A DNA stretch of 64,000 nucleotides from Candidatus Goldiibacteriota bacterium HGW-Goldbacteria-1 (GCA_002839855.1 PGYV01000004.1:141988-205987), one strand, 5' to 3'. Shown: positions 1 to 8,399, counted from the stretch's first letter. Numbers and translations are program-made. The notes: generated by a model not told the origin, from the letters alone.

Positions 1-205
1 TACAACTGACAAGTTACAACTGACAAGTTACAACTGACAAGTTACAACTGACAAGTTACAACTGACAAGTTACAACTGAGTCCTGCAACATGTTAGCTGT
101 TACTTGTAACTTGTTACCTGCCACCTGCCACCTGCCACTTGTACCCTGTAACCTGTAACCTGTAACCTGTAACTTGCAACCTGTTACTTGTAACTTGCTC
201 CTATA
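1..205. repeat. Heptamer inverted-arm repeat array 1
   Basis: The left part (1-80) repeats two heptamers, TACAACT and GACAAGT. After a switch near 81-105 the sequence continues as reverse-complement heptamers such as TACTTGT, CACCTGC and AACCTGT. The two arms are therefore self-complementary and could form a long imperfect hairpin. The array ends about 19 bp before the Shine-Dalgarno site of the lipoprotein gene starting at 237. The same architecture recurs at 18971-19117 and 49264-49690. The left end may continue outside the window. Confidence 0.9.
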
Positions 206-236
206 TTTGTTATATTATTTTACAGGAGGCGAAAAA

Positions 237-740
237 ATGAAAACAGCAATACCGGCGCTTATTTTGTGTTTTATCTTTATTTCATGTGCCTCCATGTCCG
301 ACTATGAAAATACCCTGAAAAACTTTAATTACCCCAATAAAATTCCCGGGACCGGCCTGATAAAAATGGAAGACGGCTATTTTGAACAGGAATTAAAACC
401 CGGCTCTATGAATATGGCACAGTCTTCATACATCTGCGGGGCGCACGGCTACCTTGACGATGATGCCGTGGAGGATATGGCGTCTGTTATCGCGGTTTCA
501 GGCTCCGGAGAAGGCACATATTATTATCTGTACATCCTTGTAAAATCCGGGGAAGAGTATAAATACAAAGCCAGCGCACTTTTAGGCGACAGAATAAAAA
601 TTAAAACTATCAAAATCGGCAATAAGAAAATAGGAATTCAATACTTAACTCACGGCGCTGATGATGAAAAAAATAACCCCACTGTAAGCACAGCATCAAT
701 TTTCGCCCTTTACGGGGACAGGATAAAAAAACTTAAGTAA
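237..740 (+). CDS. Lipoprotein of unknown function
   Basis: This 167-residue protein begins with a lysine, a hydrophobic stretch and a lipobox ending FISC at about residue 19, so it is a predicted lipoprotein of the cell envelope. The start is the ATG at 237, which has AGGAGG at 224-229; an upstream in-frame ATG at 174 lies inside the heptamer array and lacks a ribosome site. The mature part is polar, has no recognised domain, and has a segment (VEDMASVIAVSG) resembling a beta strand core. It is followed 13 bp later by a small membrane protein, probably co-transcribed. Function unknown. Confidence 0.8.
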   Translation: MKTAIPALILCFIFISCASMSDYENTLKNFNYPNKIPGTGLIKMEDGYFEQELKPGSMNMAQSSYICGAHGYLDDDAVEDMASVIAVSGSGEGTYYYLYILVKSGEEYKYKASALLGDRIKIKTIKIGNKKIGIQYLTHGADDEKNNPTVSTASIFALYGDRIKKLK

Positions 741-753
741 CGGAGGATACAAA

Positions 754-1185
754 ATGGCTGAAGAAATTAGCACACAAAAAGAAACACCAAAACCCCCAAA
801 AACGGTAGAACTGGCGGTGCTGTTTACGTTTCTGGCGATTATGACAGGGATGACAGAGTTTATCCTTGAACTTGCCGGAATAGGACAGCAGACAATAGAA
901 ATGGAAAATTATGAGATAACGGCGATAATTGGTTTTGCGATAAATTTTATATTCATGATTCTGTTTCTAAAAAAGCAGAACTGGGCAAGAATACTATTTA
1001 CGGTGTTTTTCTTCCTGGGGCTGCTGGCACTTGTGCCGATAGTGAAAGAGGAGTTAAAAAGCGACCTTATAGGGGCAACATCAAGTATACTTCAGACAGT
1101 TTTTGAACTTATTGCAATAATGATGCTTTTTTCAAAAACCTCTAATATCTGGTTTAAAAAAGATAAAACCGTTATAAAACTTTAA
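754..1185 (+). CDS. Small four-helix membrane protein
   Basis: This 143-residue protein has four predicted membrane helices at about residues 18-42, 54-73, 79-97 and 108-127, with a short charged N-terminus rich in Lys, Pro and Thr and a basic C-terminus. A GGAGGA ribosome site lies just before the ATG. It follows the lipoprotein gene by 13 bp and converges on the transglycosylase gene 4 bp further on. No family was recognised and no function is claimed. Confidence 0.75.
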   Translation: MAEEISTQKETPKPPKTVELAVLFTFLAIMTGMTEFILELAGIGQQTIEMENYEITAIIGFAINFIFMILFLKKQNWARILFTVFFFLGLLALVPIVKEELKSDLIGATSSILQTVFELIAIMMLFSKTSNIWFKKDKTVIKL

Positions 1186-1189
1186 TATT

Positions 1190-1903
1190 TTATTTTTTGT
1201 AAATTTCAGGGAAATACGAAGCGGGCGCAAGCCCGCTTTTTGCTTCTTCTTCGCTAAGCTCCCCATAGTACAAATCCATAAGCCCTTTGGGCTTGTATTC
1301 ACCCGATATTACTTTTTTCATGCGTTCAACCCTTTGCTTATTGGCTTTTGGTTTATTTATCGCGTGAAAAGCCTCCGGTGCAATTACCATTGCCAGGATT
1401 GATAAAAACTGCTCCCTGTTAATGTCTTTAAAAGGTTTGCCGAAAAAAGCCCGCGCCGCGTTTTCAAAGCCGATTATAACCGCGCCGTTATGTTTTCCAA
1501 GATAAGCCTGATTTAAGAAAAGCGTAAGCTGGTCGTTTTTTGATACCAGCGCGTTTAAAGCAAACTTTGACACAAGCATAAGTTTAAGTTTTCTTATCCC
1601 GGGCTTAAACTTTTTAAAATAAAACTTCTTGCCAAGCCCCTGCGTTATTGTGGTGATACCCGCACCGGGAGATTTTAAGTCTATTCCGTCGTGGGTGAAA
1701 AATGCCGGGTCTTCAATTGCCAGTATTGCGTCAAGCTGCTCTTTACTTAAATCCGCGTAAGTAATTACCGCGCCCTGAAGCAGCGGCTTTACAATTGCGT
1801 GGGTATCAGAACGCGCTTTTATGACAACAGCGGAGTAATAGATGATAATTGCGGCAATAATAATCAGCAGTACCCTTCCCGTGAGTTCTAATGCCTTTTT
1901 CAT
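1190..1903 (-). CDS. GT51-type monofunctional peptidoglycan transglycosylase-like protein
   Basis: This 237-residue protein has one N-terminal membrane anchor (about residues 9-29) followed by a GT51 transglycosylase domain. Motif 1, EDPAFFTHDG, is present with Glu64 and His71, and motif 2 reads GITTITQ at about 82-88. The family member would polymerise lipid II into glycan strands on the outer face of the inner membrane. Motif 3, normally RKxxE, reads RKLKL at 104-108, so the second conserved acidic residue is absent. The motif 4 equivalent LFLNQAYLG is recognisable. There is no transpeptidase domain. Its start overlaps the xthA stop as ATGA, indicating translational coupling. It may be a weak or altered enzyme. 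Confidence 0.8.
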   Translation of the reverse strand: MKKALELTGRVLLIIIAAIIIYYSAVVIKARSDTHAIVKPLLQGAVITYADLSKEQLDAILAIEDPAFFTHDGIDLKSPGAGITTITQGLGKKFYFKKFKPGIRKLKLMLVSKFALNALVSKNDQLTLFLNQAYLGKHNGAVIIGFENAARAFFGKPFKDINREQFLSILAMVIAPEAFHAINKPKANKQRVERMKKVISGEYKPKGLMDLYYGELSEEEAKSGLAPASYFPEIYKK

Positions 1904-2661
1904 TTTATCTCCACAAATACCGGTGCGTGGTCAGAACCCATCACATCGCTTAAAATACCGGCTGATTTTATTTTTGGTTTTAATTCTTCGTTGACGTAAA
2001 AATAATCTATCCTCCAGCCTATATTCCTCTGCCTTGCGCCGCTTTTATAATCCCACCAGGTGTAATTATTCCCGTCTTTATTGAACATCCTGAACGTATC
2101 CAAATAACCTTTAGACACAAGTTTATCCAGAAACGCGCACTCCTGCGGCAGAAAACCTGATGTTTCCCTGTTTTCTTTCGGCCGCGCAAGGTCAATTTCT
2201 TTATGTGCCGTGTTCACATCTCCGCAGATTATAATATCTTTCTTCTTTCTGTTTTTTTCGGCATTTTTTAAAAACTCTTCATAGAAGGCAAGTTTTTTAT
2301 CCACAAATTCCGGGCCTCTGCCGCCGTTGGGAAAATAGATGTTATATAAGAAGAACGTTTCATACTCCGCTACTATTGTCCTGCCCTCGTCGTCAAACTG
2401 CGGTTTGCCAAGGCCGTATTTTACATTTAGAGGTTTTTGTTTTGACCACAGCGCCGTCCCGCTGTACCCTTTTTTAACAGCCGATGACATGTAAAAATTA
2501 TACCCTTTGATATTTTTTAACCCTTCCGGAAATGTCTCTTCCTGCGCCTTTGTTTCCTGCACACAGAAAACATCCGGATTTTCTTTTTCTATGAAAGGTA
2601 TTAATAACCCTTTATTATGCACCGCCCTTATACCATTCACATTCCACGAAATAAATTTCAT
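1900..2661 (-). CDS. xthA: Exodeoxyribonuclease III
   Basis: This 253-residue protein matches the exonuclease III / AP endonuclease family along its full length. Visible landmarks are SWNVNGIRA at the N-terminus, QETKAQ carrying the metal-binding Glu, GDVNTAHKEIDLARP, and the C-terminal GSDHAPV with the catalytic Asp-His. It would cut DNA 5' to abasic sites and degrade 3' ends in base excision repair, in the cytoplasm. The ATG has AAGGAG 6 bp upstream. It is first in a two-gene unit with the GT51-like gene, which overlaps it by 4 bp. Confidence 0.95.
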   Translation of the reverse strand: MKFISWNVNGIRAVHNKGLLIPFIEKENPDVFCVQETKAQEETFPEGLKNIKGYNFYMSSAVKKGYSGTALWSKQKPLNVKYGLGKPQFDDEGRTIVAEYETFFLYNIYFPNGGRGPEFVDKKLAFYEEFLKNAEKNRKKKDIIICGDVNTAHKEIDLARPKENRETSGFLPQECAFLDKLVSKGYLDTFRMFNKDGNNYTWWDYKSGARQRNIGWRIDYFYVNEELKPKIKSAGILSDVMGSDHAPVFVEIK

Positions 2662-2711
2662 AAATCTCCTTTTCGCACAGGTTTTCGGTTTAAGTCTTAA
2701 TTTTTTCGTTT

Positions 2712-2787
2712 TGGTAGCCGCGCCTTTTAAGGCGCGTTGTTTTTATTTAGCGTTTTAACTGCCCCGGGCTAAAGCCCGCGCCTACCA
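2712..2787. repeat. TGGTAG...CTACCA nested palindrome element
   Basis: The element starts with TGGTAGCCGC and ends with GCGCCTACCA. The left half holds the palindrome CGCGCCTTTTAAGGCGCG and the right half the GC-rich palindrome GCCCCGGGCTAAAGCCCGCG, joined by a T-rich spacer. The outer ends are also complementary. It lies between xthA and gpmA and belongs to a family with at least seven members here; 63628-63695 is a clean full copy. Confidence 0.85.
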
Positions 2788-2796
2788 GATCTAAAC

Positions 2797-2830
2797 AAAG
2801 CATCTAAGCATCCAAACTTCCAAGCGTCCA
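2797..2830. repeat. Octamer array, single right-type arm
   Basis: About four octamers of the type CATCTAAG / CATCCAAA / CTTCCAAG / CGTCCA run up to the gpmA stop codon. Only the arm reading CCAAGC on the plus strand is present. It directly follows a TGGTAG palindrome element. The family is best seen at 16063-16265. Confidence 0.75.
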
Positions 2831-2831
2831 T

Positions 2832-3578
2832 CTATTTTTTCTTTCCCTGATTTTCCACTTTCTCCATTGACTTTTTTATCTCTTCAGGGTCGCCAAGGTA
2901 ATAATGTTTTAACACCCTCATCTCATCATCAAGTTCATATATTAAAGGTATGCCCGTGGGGATATTCAGTTCTGTGATATCCGCATCAGAGACGTTATCA
3001 AAATATTTTACCAGGGCGCGCAGTGAATTGCCGTGCGCGGATATTATTACCGTCTTGCCCTGTTTAATATGCGGGATGATATTTTCCCGGTAATACGGCA
3101 CTGTCCTTGCAACGGTGTCTTTAAGGCATTCGGTTGAAGGTAATAAAACCGGATCAAGGTCTTTATATAATTTATCATTTAAAGGGTGGCGCGGGTCATT
3201 TAGTTCAAGGGCGGGCGGGCGTGTGTCATAGCTTCTGCGCCATATTTTTACCTGGGCTTCGCCGTATTTTTCAGCCATCTCCGCTTTATTAAGCCCCTGC
3301 AGCGCGCCGTAGTGGCGTTCGTTTAACTGCCACGCTTTTATGACAGGAATATGCTGTAATTTCATGTCATCCATAACTATGGATAAAGTCCTTTCCGCGC
3401 GTAATAAAACAGAGGTGAATGCGATGTCAAAATTCAGATTTTCTTTTTTTAAGGTTTCCGCGGCTTTGTGGGCTTCTGCAATTCCTTTTTCAGACAGGTC
3501 AACATCGGTCCAGCCCGTAAACCGGTTTTCCTTGTTCCACTGTGATTCCCCATGGCGCAACAGTATAAGTTTATGCAT
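2832..3578 (-). CDS. gpmA: 2,3-bisphosphoglycerate-dependent phosphoglycerate mutase
   Basis: This 248-residue protein is a full-length cofactor-dependent phosphoglycerate mutase, interconverting 3- and 2-phosphoglycerate in glycolysis and gluconeogenesis. The catalytic LRHGESQWN with its phosphorylated His is at residues 6-14. The [19 protein letters not shown] and AHGNSLRAL motifs are also present. No Shine-Dalgarno site is visible. A TATAAT box sits only 6 nt before the ATG, so the message may be leaderless. A second, unrelated mutase (gpmI) lies 1.5 kb away in the same orientation, separated by msrAB. Confidence 0.95.
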   Translation of the reverse strand: MHKLILLRHGESQWNKENRFTGWTDVDLSEKGIAEAHKAAETLKKENLNFDIAFTSVLLRAERTLSIVMDDMKLQHIPVIKAWQLNERHYGALQGLNKAEMAEKYGEAQVKIWRRSYDTRPPALELNDPRHPLNDKLYKDLDPVLLPSTECLKDTVARTVPYYRENIIPHIKQGKTVIISAHGNSLRALVKYFDNVSDADITELNIPTGIPLIYELDDEMRVLKHYYLGDPEEIKKSMEKVENQGKKK

Positions 3579-3584
3579 GAATTA

Positions 3585-3590
3585 ATTATA
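3585..3590 (-). promoter_or_regulatory. TATAAT -10 box abutting gpmA start
   Basis: On the minus strand TATAAT is followed by 6 nt and then the gpmA ATG, placing the expected transcription start at or next to the start codon. No good -35 hexamer is seen at 17 bp spacing and no ribosome site precedes the ATG. This suggests a leaderless transcript. Confidence 0.5.
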
Positions 3591-3627
3591 CAACAGAATA
3601 TAAGAATTTAACCCATATATAAAACAC

Positions 3628-3823
3628 GAGGGACAGAGGGACGGAAGGAAAGCCGTAGCTGGGCGGCTAAGCAGCTTGGCAGCTGGGAAATAAAAACGCG
3701 AGGGACGGAAGGTTGGTTTGGATCTGGTAGGCGCACCTTTTAAGGTGCGTTGTTTTAATTTTTATTTTTTAATAATCAAAATCAACACCAGCTGCCATGC
3801 TGCTCAGCCGCTTAGCTACAGCC
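3628..3823. repeat. Composite repeat cluster between gpmA and msrAB
   Basis: In order the cluster holds GAGGGACA/GAGGGACG octamers (3628-3648), a left-type arm of AGCTTGGC-like octamers (3651-3688), another GAGGGACGGAAGG (3700-3712), half of a TGGTAG palindrome element (3725-3758, GCGCACCTTTTAAGGTGCG), and the complementary right-type arm CAGCTGCCATGCTGC... (3788-3823). The two AGCT arms are inverted relative to each other and flank the other modules, so the whole cluster can fold back on itself. Confidence 0.8.
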
Positions 3824-3850
3824 TTTATTTATGGGATATGGGTTAACAGT

Positions 3851-4876
3851 TTATTGGTTAAATATTTTTATATATTCCCCATACCCTTCCTTATATAAAT
3901 CCTCTTTGGGGATGAACCTTAAAGACGCGGAGTTTATGCAATACCTCTCCCCTGTAGGATTAGGCCCGTCATTAAAGACATGGCCAAGGTGAGAGCCGCC
4001 TTTTTTACTTTTAACTTCCACGCGCGTCATATAACCGCTTTTGTCCTCTTTTTCTATTACTGATGCTTTATCAATGGGCTTTGTAAATGACGGCCAGCCC
4101 GTACCGGAATCAAACTTGTCAGTTGAACTGAACAGCGGTTCTCCTGTCACCACATCCACATATATGCCCTCTTTATGATTATCCCAGTATTCATTTTTAA
4201 AGGGCGGCTCTGTCCCGCATTCCTGCGTAACTTTATACTGTATGGATGTGAGCATCTTTTTAAGGTCAGGCTTTTTTTCATCTTTCCACGTCTTCTTTAA
4301 GAATGCTTCCCTGCCGGAGCCTTTTTTGTACATCCCGTAATGGAAAGGGTTTGTCTTGTAATAATCCTGGTGATACTCTTCGGCGTCATAAAATTCAAAT
4401 GCCGCCTTTATTGAAGTCACAATTGGTTTATTAAATACCCCGGATTTTTCAAGCTCTGTTTTTGATTTTTCCGCGGCTTTTTTCTGCTCTTCATCCAGAT
4501 AAAATACGGCCGTAATATACTGGCTGCCCTTATCCGCAAACTGGCCTTTGGCGTCAGTAGGGTCTATCTGATGCCAGAATATTTCAAGCAGCCGTTCGTA
4601 TGATACTTTTTTAGGGTCGTAAGTAACTTTTATTGCTTCAATATGCCCTGTGCTTCCGGTAGAGACCTCTTTATACGAGGGGTCTTTAGTAGACCCCCCG
4701 GTATAACCAGCCCTTACATCAATCACGCCATTTTCTGCTTCAAACGGGCCTTCCATACACCAGAAACATCCTCCCGCAAATATCGCTGTTTTATTCATAT
4801 TATTCACCGCTCCCTTCGCCAATATGGCTGCAGCTGTTAAAATCAACACCGCTGTAATTACGATAAGTTTTTTCAT
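3851..4876 (-). CDS. msrAB: Exported bifunctional methionine sulfoxide reductase MsrA-MsrB
   Basis: This 341-residue fusion repairs both S- and R-methionine sulfoxide. A cleavable-looking signal sequence (about residues 1-20) sends it out of the cytoplasm. The MsrA domain follows, with [13 protein letters not shown] at about 34-46. The MsrB domain spans about 205-335, with [17 protein letters not shown] and the catalytic RYCINSASL. The MsrB part lacks the CxxC zinc pairs, and Thr stands where many MsrBs have the recycling Cys in DSGCGWPSF. The Cys of CGTEPPF may substitute, which is an inference. AGGAGAG precedes the ATG, and a near-consensus promoter with a possible operator lies upstream. 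Confidence 0.93.
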   Translation of the reverse strand: MKKLIVITAVLILTAAAILAKGAVNNMNKTAIFAGGCFWCMEGPFEAENGVIDVRAGYTGGSTKDPSYKEVSTGSTGHIEAIKVTYDPKKVSYERLLEIFWHQIDPTDAKGQFADKGSQYITAVFYLDEEQKKAAEKSKTELEKSGVFNKPIVTSIKAAFEFYDAEEYHQDYYKTNPFHYGMYKKGSGREAFLKKTWKDEKKPDLKKMLTSIQYKVTQECGTEPPFKNEYWDNHKEGIYVDVVTGEPLFSSTDKFDSGTGWPSFTKPIDKASVIEKEDKSGYMTRVEVKSKKGGSHLGHVFNDGPNPTGERYCINSASLRFIPKEDLYKEGYGEYIKIFNQ

Positions 4877-4890
4877 CTATCTCTCCTATA

Positions 4891-4909
4891 TATCACCTTT
4901 GTAGTGATA
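4891..4909. promoter_or_regulatory. Candidate operator at the msrAB promoter
   Basis: TATCAC and GTGATA form a perfect 6-bp inverted repeat with a 7-bp spacer immediately downstream of the -10 box, between promoter and ribosome site. Its position over the transcription start suits a repressor. The regulator is unknown. Confidence 0.45.
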
Positions 4910-4937
4910 TTATAGCAGGCAGAAATCACAAAGTCAA
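4909..4937 (-). promoter_or_regulatory. Sigma70-type promoter of msrAB
   Basis: On the minus strand TTGACT (4932-4937) is followed by a 17-bp spacer and TATAAT (4909-4914), about 33 bp before the msrAB ATG. This is close to the bacterial housekeeping consensus. Confidence 0.8.
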
Positions 4938-4978
4938 GTTTTTGGGGTTGCAGCAGAATATATTCTCATCCTTTTAAA

Positions 4979-5049
4979 GTAGAGACGCATCATGATGCGT
5001 CTAGGGTTTGGTATTTCAAAACCGGAGACGCAATATATTGCGTCTCTAC
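4979..5049. repeat. AGACGC double-palindrome element
   Basis: The element opens with GTAGAGACGCATCATGATGC and closes with the palindrome GAGACGCAATATATTGCGTC followed by TCTAC. The two internal palindromes have different cores (ATCATGAT and AATATATT), while the outer ends GTAGAGACGC and GCGTCTCTAC are complementary. A second full copy is at 55434-55505 and a half copy at 57765-57789. Confidence 0.85.
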
Positions 5050-5080
5050 ATTTAAAAAAAACACCGCCAATAAAAACAAA

Positions 5081-5117
5081 AAGCCGCGGGTACGTGCGAC
5101 ACACATACCCACGGCTT
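5081..5117 (-). terminator. Rho-independent terminator of gpmI
   Basis: On the minus strand a 12-bp near-perfect stem pairs AAGCCGTGGGTA with TACCCGCGGCTT around a 13-nt loop, followed by TTTGTTTTTA. It starts about 18 bp after the gpmI stop codon. Confidence 0.85.
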
Positions 5118-5134
5118 TAATTCTATTATGTAAT

Positions 5135-6685
5135 TTATTTAATGATTAACGATTCTGCTGTTGCTTCCACAGGTTTTTTAACATCAAGTAAATCCAATAC
5201 TGTTGCGCCTATGTCCGCTAATACGCCTTTTGCCTTTAACTTCACCTTATCCGCATCTTTATCCACATATATCATTTCCACCGGATAAGTGGTATGCGCT
5301 GTCTTAACCGCGCCTGTTGCCGCGTCTGCCATCTCTTCCGCGTTGCCGTGGTCAGCCGTTATCAGAACCGTGTAGCCGGCGTCAAGCGCCGCTTTTGTTA
5401 CAAGCCCTGTGCATTCATCCACTACTTCCACCGCTTTTTTTGCGGCTTCATAAACGCCTGTGTGGCCTACCATATCGCAGTTGGCAAAATTAATTGTTAC
5501 AAAATCGTATTTTCCTGTTTTTAATTCTTCAATCGCCCTGTCCTTTACAAAATACGCTTCCATTTCCGGGTGTTCCGCGAAAGCCGATGGGTCAAAACGC
5601 CCTTTTAATTCTATGCGGTCTTCGCCTTTATACGGTTCCAGCATCTTGCCGTTAAAAAACGATGTAACGTGTTTAAACTTCTGTGTTTCGGTTATGCGCA
5701 GCTGTTTTAAACCTTTTTTTGAAACCTCTTCGCCTACCAGATTCGCCATATCGCCGCCTTCGTCAAGCGGGGGCAGTACATTAAATTTAAACGCGTCATA
5801 ATACCTGGTAAGCCCGCAGTACGCGATGTCCAATTTTTTATCGCGCTTTCCGGCGTACACATCATCCACAAACGCGTTGGTAAGCTGTATCGCGCGGTCC
5901 TGCCTGTAATTAAAGTGAATTACGCCGTCGCCGTCCTTTATGCCGGGGTAATCGCCTATTACTGTCGGCGGAATGTATTCATCTGTCATATCTGTTCCGT
6001 CCGGAACCTTGTCGTTTTTATAGCTTTGTTCAATTGCCTCGCGCGCGGAATTTGCTTTTTTGCCTTCGCACTTTACCATGCAGTTATACGCCATATCTGT
6101 TAAGTCCCATTTTTTTCCGCGGTCCATAGCGAAATAGCGCCCCATTAACGTGCCTACAACGCCTTTATTATATTCCTTAAACTTTGCTTCCAGTTTTTCA
6201 AGGTAGGTAAGCGAGGAACGCGGGTATGTGTCGCGGCCGTCCGCGAAGAAATGAACGTAAACATTTTTTATATTCTGCGCTGCAGCTTCCTTTATTATGG
6301 CAAACAGGTGTTCCTGATGCGCGTGCACGCCTTCATCCTGAACAAGCCCCATTGCGTGAAGGGCCCCTGATTTTTTTGCCGCTTCAAAAGCGCGCTTCAT
6401 GTTGGGATTGCCGAATACCGTACCCTCTTCAATGGCCTCATTAATACGCACCACTTCCTGTTTTACAATCCTTGCCGCGCCCATGTTTAAATGTCCCACT
6501 TCGGAACTTCCCATGTATCCAGCGGGAACGCCTACAGACAATCCGGAAGCTTCAAGCACACTGTGCGGATATTGTTTTAAAAGCGCGTCAGTATAAGGTT
6601 TATTCGCGTTTTTTACTGCATTATAAGGCGAGTCGGGTCCAATTCCCCATCCGTCGCGGATGATAAGAAGTACTTTTTTAGCCAT
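5135..6685 (-). CDS. gpmI: 2,3-bisphosphoglycerate-independent phosphoglycerate mutase
   Basis: This 516-residue protein is a full-length cofactor-independent phosphoglycerate mutase of the alkaline-phosphatase superfamily. The N-terminal metal-binding motif (VLLIIRDGWGIG), the catalytic Ser in GSSEVGHLNMGAGR-like GSSEVGHLNMGAARIV at about 63-78, the HFFADGRDT region, and the C-terminal ITADHGNAEEM metal site are all visible. It performs the same glycolytic step as GpmA but needs a divalent metal, typically manganese. The start is the ATG at 6685, preceded by GGAGGT; a longer frame reaching 6727 has no ribosome site. It has its own promoter and terminator. Confidence 0.96.
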   Translation of the reverse strand: MAKKVLLIIRDGWGIGPDSPYNAVKNANKPYTDALLKQYPHSVLEASGLSVGVPAGYMGSSEVGHLNMGAARIVKQEVVRINEAIEEGTVFGNPNMKRAFEAAKKSGALHAMGLVQDEGVHAHQEHLFAIIKEAAAQNIKNVYVHFFADGRDTYPRSSLTYLEKLEAKFKEYNKGVVGTLMGRYFAMDRGKKWDLTDMAYNCMVKCEGKKANSAREAIEQSYKNDKVPDGTDMTDEYIPPTVIGDYPGIKDGDGVIHFNYRQDRAIQLTNAFVDDVYAGKRDKKLDIAYCGLTRYYDAFKFNVLPPLDEGGDMANLVGEEVSKKGLKQLRITETQKFKHVTSFFNGKMLEPYKGEDRIELKGRFDPSAFAEHPEMEAYFVKDRAIEELKTGKYDFVTINFANCDMVGHTGVYEAAKKAVEVVDECTGLVTKAALDAGYTVLITADHGNAEEMADAATGAVKTAHTTYPVEMIYVDKDADKVKLKAKGVLADIGATVLDLLDVKKPVEATAESLIIK

Positions 6686-6749
6686 TACAGAACCTCCGGT
6701 TATTTTCGCGGAATGCCGGGGGCACACCGCAGTTTTTTCAACAGGTCAT

Positions 6750-6778
6750 ATATTACAACAAAGAAAGGGTTATGTAAA
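6750..6778 (-). promoter_or_regulatory. Sigma70-type promoter of gpmI
   Basis: On the minus strand TTTACA (6773-6778), a 17-bp spacer and TAATAT (6750-6755) lie about 65 bp before the gpmI start. Confidence 0.65.
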
Positions 6779-6796
6779 CAACGGGCTTGGGAGGAA

Positions 6797-6908
6797 AGCA
6801 GCTCGGCAGCTCGGCAGCTTAGCAAGGACATAAAGGCGCGGCTCGGCGGCTTAGTGGCTTAGTATTTTGCTCCAACCAAGCTGCCAAGCTGCCAAGCTGC
6901 TGAGCCGC
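6797..6908. repeat. Octamer inverted-arm array, AGCTCGG type
   Basis: The left arm (6797-6868) repeats octamers such as GCAGCTCG, GCAGCTTA and GCGGCTTA. The right arm (6873-6908) is CCAAGCTG repeated three times, then CTGAGCCG. The arms are reverse complements. The region 6686-7000 otherwise holds only the gpmI promoter and shows no gene. Confidence 0.85.
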
Positions 6909-7000
6909 ATGTTTAAAAACAGCGCAACCTTTTCCCCTTATCCTATGTCTAATATATTGAAGAGCAAAAGTGGTGACGCTTTACAACGGAGTGTGCGGCC

Positions 7001-7195
7001 ATGAAGGTAAAAATAGCCAAGATAAACATTCAGAAAAAGCCTTCAGAGATAACCTTAAAAGAACTTCTTGAACTTGACGCAGTAGAAGAGCCGTTTTTGG
7101 GCACGCTTTGCGACCTTGATAAAGATGCCTTTTCCACTGAAATAGTCCAGATTTCCTCCCGGTCTTTAAGGACAGTTTATATTAGTGAGAATTAG
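7001..7195 (+). CDS. Small hypothetical protein
   Basis: The frame encodes 64 residues, acidic in the middle (LKELLELDAVEEPFLG), without membrane segments or a signal peptide. A weak ACGGAG site lies about 11 bp before the ATG. It stands alone between repeat arrays. No homologous family was recognised. Its amphipathic, non-repetitive composition argues for a real gene, but it could be chance. Confidence 0.45.
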   Translation: MKVKIAKINIQKKPSEITLKELLELDAVEEPFLGTLCDLDKDAFSTEIVQISSRSLRTVYISEN

Positions 7196-7203
7196 TAACG
7201 GCG

Positions 7204-7418
7204 GAGGCTTGGACGCTTAGAGGCTTAGAAGCTTAGAAGCTTGGTTAAAACTAATACCGTAAAAAATCAGGCCGGCAAAAGCACAGAGGGACAGAAGAAG
7301 TGAAAATAAAGCGATTTAAGCTATAAGCAATTAAGCAGAAGCGATAAAATAAACAACATCGAACGCTGAAAAAATATAGGTTTTTCCAAGCATCTAAGCA
7401 TCTAACCATCCAACCATC
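7204..7418. repeat. Octamer inverted arms flanking other repeat modules
   Basis: The left arm (7204-7244) is GGCTTGGACGCTTAGAGGCT and further octamers. The right arm (7386-7418) is CCAAGCATCTAAGCATC and further octamers. Between them lie a GAGGGACAGAAG module (7286-7297) and a module reading TTAAGCTATAAGCAATTAAG (7311-7345) that recurs near 42.8 and 43.4 kb. The 230-bp gap has no gene. Confidence 0.8.
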
Positions 7419-7427
7419 AATTACTTA

Positions 7428-8399
7428 CTACTTGCTTTCCTTCATCTTACCCAACGCTTTGAAAACTTTTTCCCTTACCTCTTTTAACGTGTTTTCGTTT
7501 TCTGCGGAAATTCCTATGACAAACGGCATCTTTGAATAATACTTTATCTTTGCCCTTCTTATGTTTTCACCCGGATAAAAATTACCATAAAAACCAAGCT
7601 TATCTTCAGAAATATACTTAAGCTTCTTTTTCATATTCTGCTTATCCTGCGACCACCCTAAAAACACAAGATAAGACGGCCCTTTAAGGGCTATTGAACC
7701 ATAACTATTCATGTCTTCTTCCTGTTCTATACTAAACACCAGACCGGCTTTTTTTAAGACGTCAACAGCACCCCTTAAATCTTCATAAAAACCTTTTGGG
7801 ACTTTGTCAGCTTTAAGATATACCACTAATTTCCCGTCCATATAAACAGCCTCTCCCGAAGGCTGATCCCTAAACTCTTCTGAAAACAGCTGCGCAACAC
7901 CTTCCCTTTTATTGCCGGTCATTTTTCCGTTTACACTTTTATTGCCGTTTTGAAAATAGCAGGTAAAATCAGAGGCGTTACCCCCGGAATAATTGTATTC
8001 ACACTCCACACATCCTTTGCAGCGGCTGTAAAAAGTCTTTACAACACCTTCAAGTTTCCCGTTTTTGTAATTTTCTTCCAGAAAAGGAGTGCCGCTGTTA
8101 ATTTTCCACAAAACCTTGCCGTCAGCAAATTCATTGTCTTTAAAAACAACTTCAGCATAGCGGTGCTCCGCGTAGGAAAACTCCCATTCTATCTCAGCCA
8201 ATCCGTTTATGATTTGCCCTTCTTTCTGAATAGTGCCGTCATCTTTATAAGTCCACGAGGCTATTTCTTTATACTTTGAGTCTTTAAAAATTAATTTATT
8301 TTCATCAATGTTTTTAATAGCGTGAATTGTGGGTTCCGAGGAAAAAACTGAAATAACAAAGATAAGCGCAAACAGAGAAACAAAGAATACCTTTTTCAT
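7428..8399 (-). CDS. Secreted protein with MORN-like repeats
   Basis: This 323-residue protein has a clear Sec signal peptide (about residues 1-21). The first 170 residues hold repeated motifs of the type FKDxxFADGK, YKNGKLEGVVKTF and FQNGNKSVNGKMTGNKREG, resembling the MORN-variant repeats of many secreted bacterial proteins. The C-terminal half is unrelated to anything I recognise. The ATG at 8399 has GGAGG 7 bp upstream; a GTG two codons earlier is too close to that site. Four Cys residues in the centre (CKGCVEC and a further Cys) could form disulfides. Function unknown; probably periplasmic or exposed. Confidence 0.75.
   Translation of the reverse strand: MKKVFFVSLFALIFVISVFSSEPTIHAIKNIDENKLIFKDSKYKEIASWTYKDDGTIQKEGQIINGLAEIEWEFSYAEHRYAEVVFKDNEFADGKVLWKINSGTPFLEENYKNGKLEGVVKTFYSRCKGCVECEYNYSGGNASDFTCYFQNGNKSVNGKMTGNKREGVAQLFSEEFRDQPSGEAVYMDGKLVVYLKADKVPKGFYEDLRGAVDVLKKAGLVFSIEQEEDMNSYGSIALKGPSYLVFLGWSQDKQNMKKKLKYISEDKLGFYGNFYPGENIRRAKIKYYSKMPFVIGISAENENTLKEVREKVFKALGKMKESK

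Noticed and set aside
174-236. Upstream start of the first lipoprotein gene
   Set aside because: It would add residues from the heptamer array and bury the signal peptide; the ATG at 237 has an excellent AGGAGG site.
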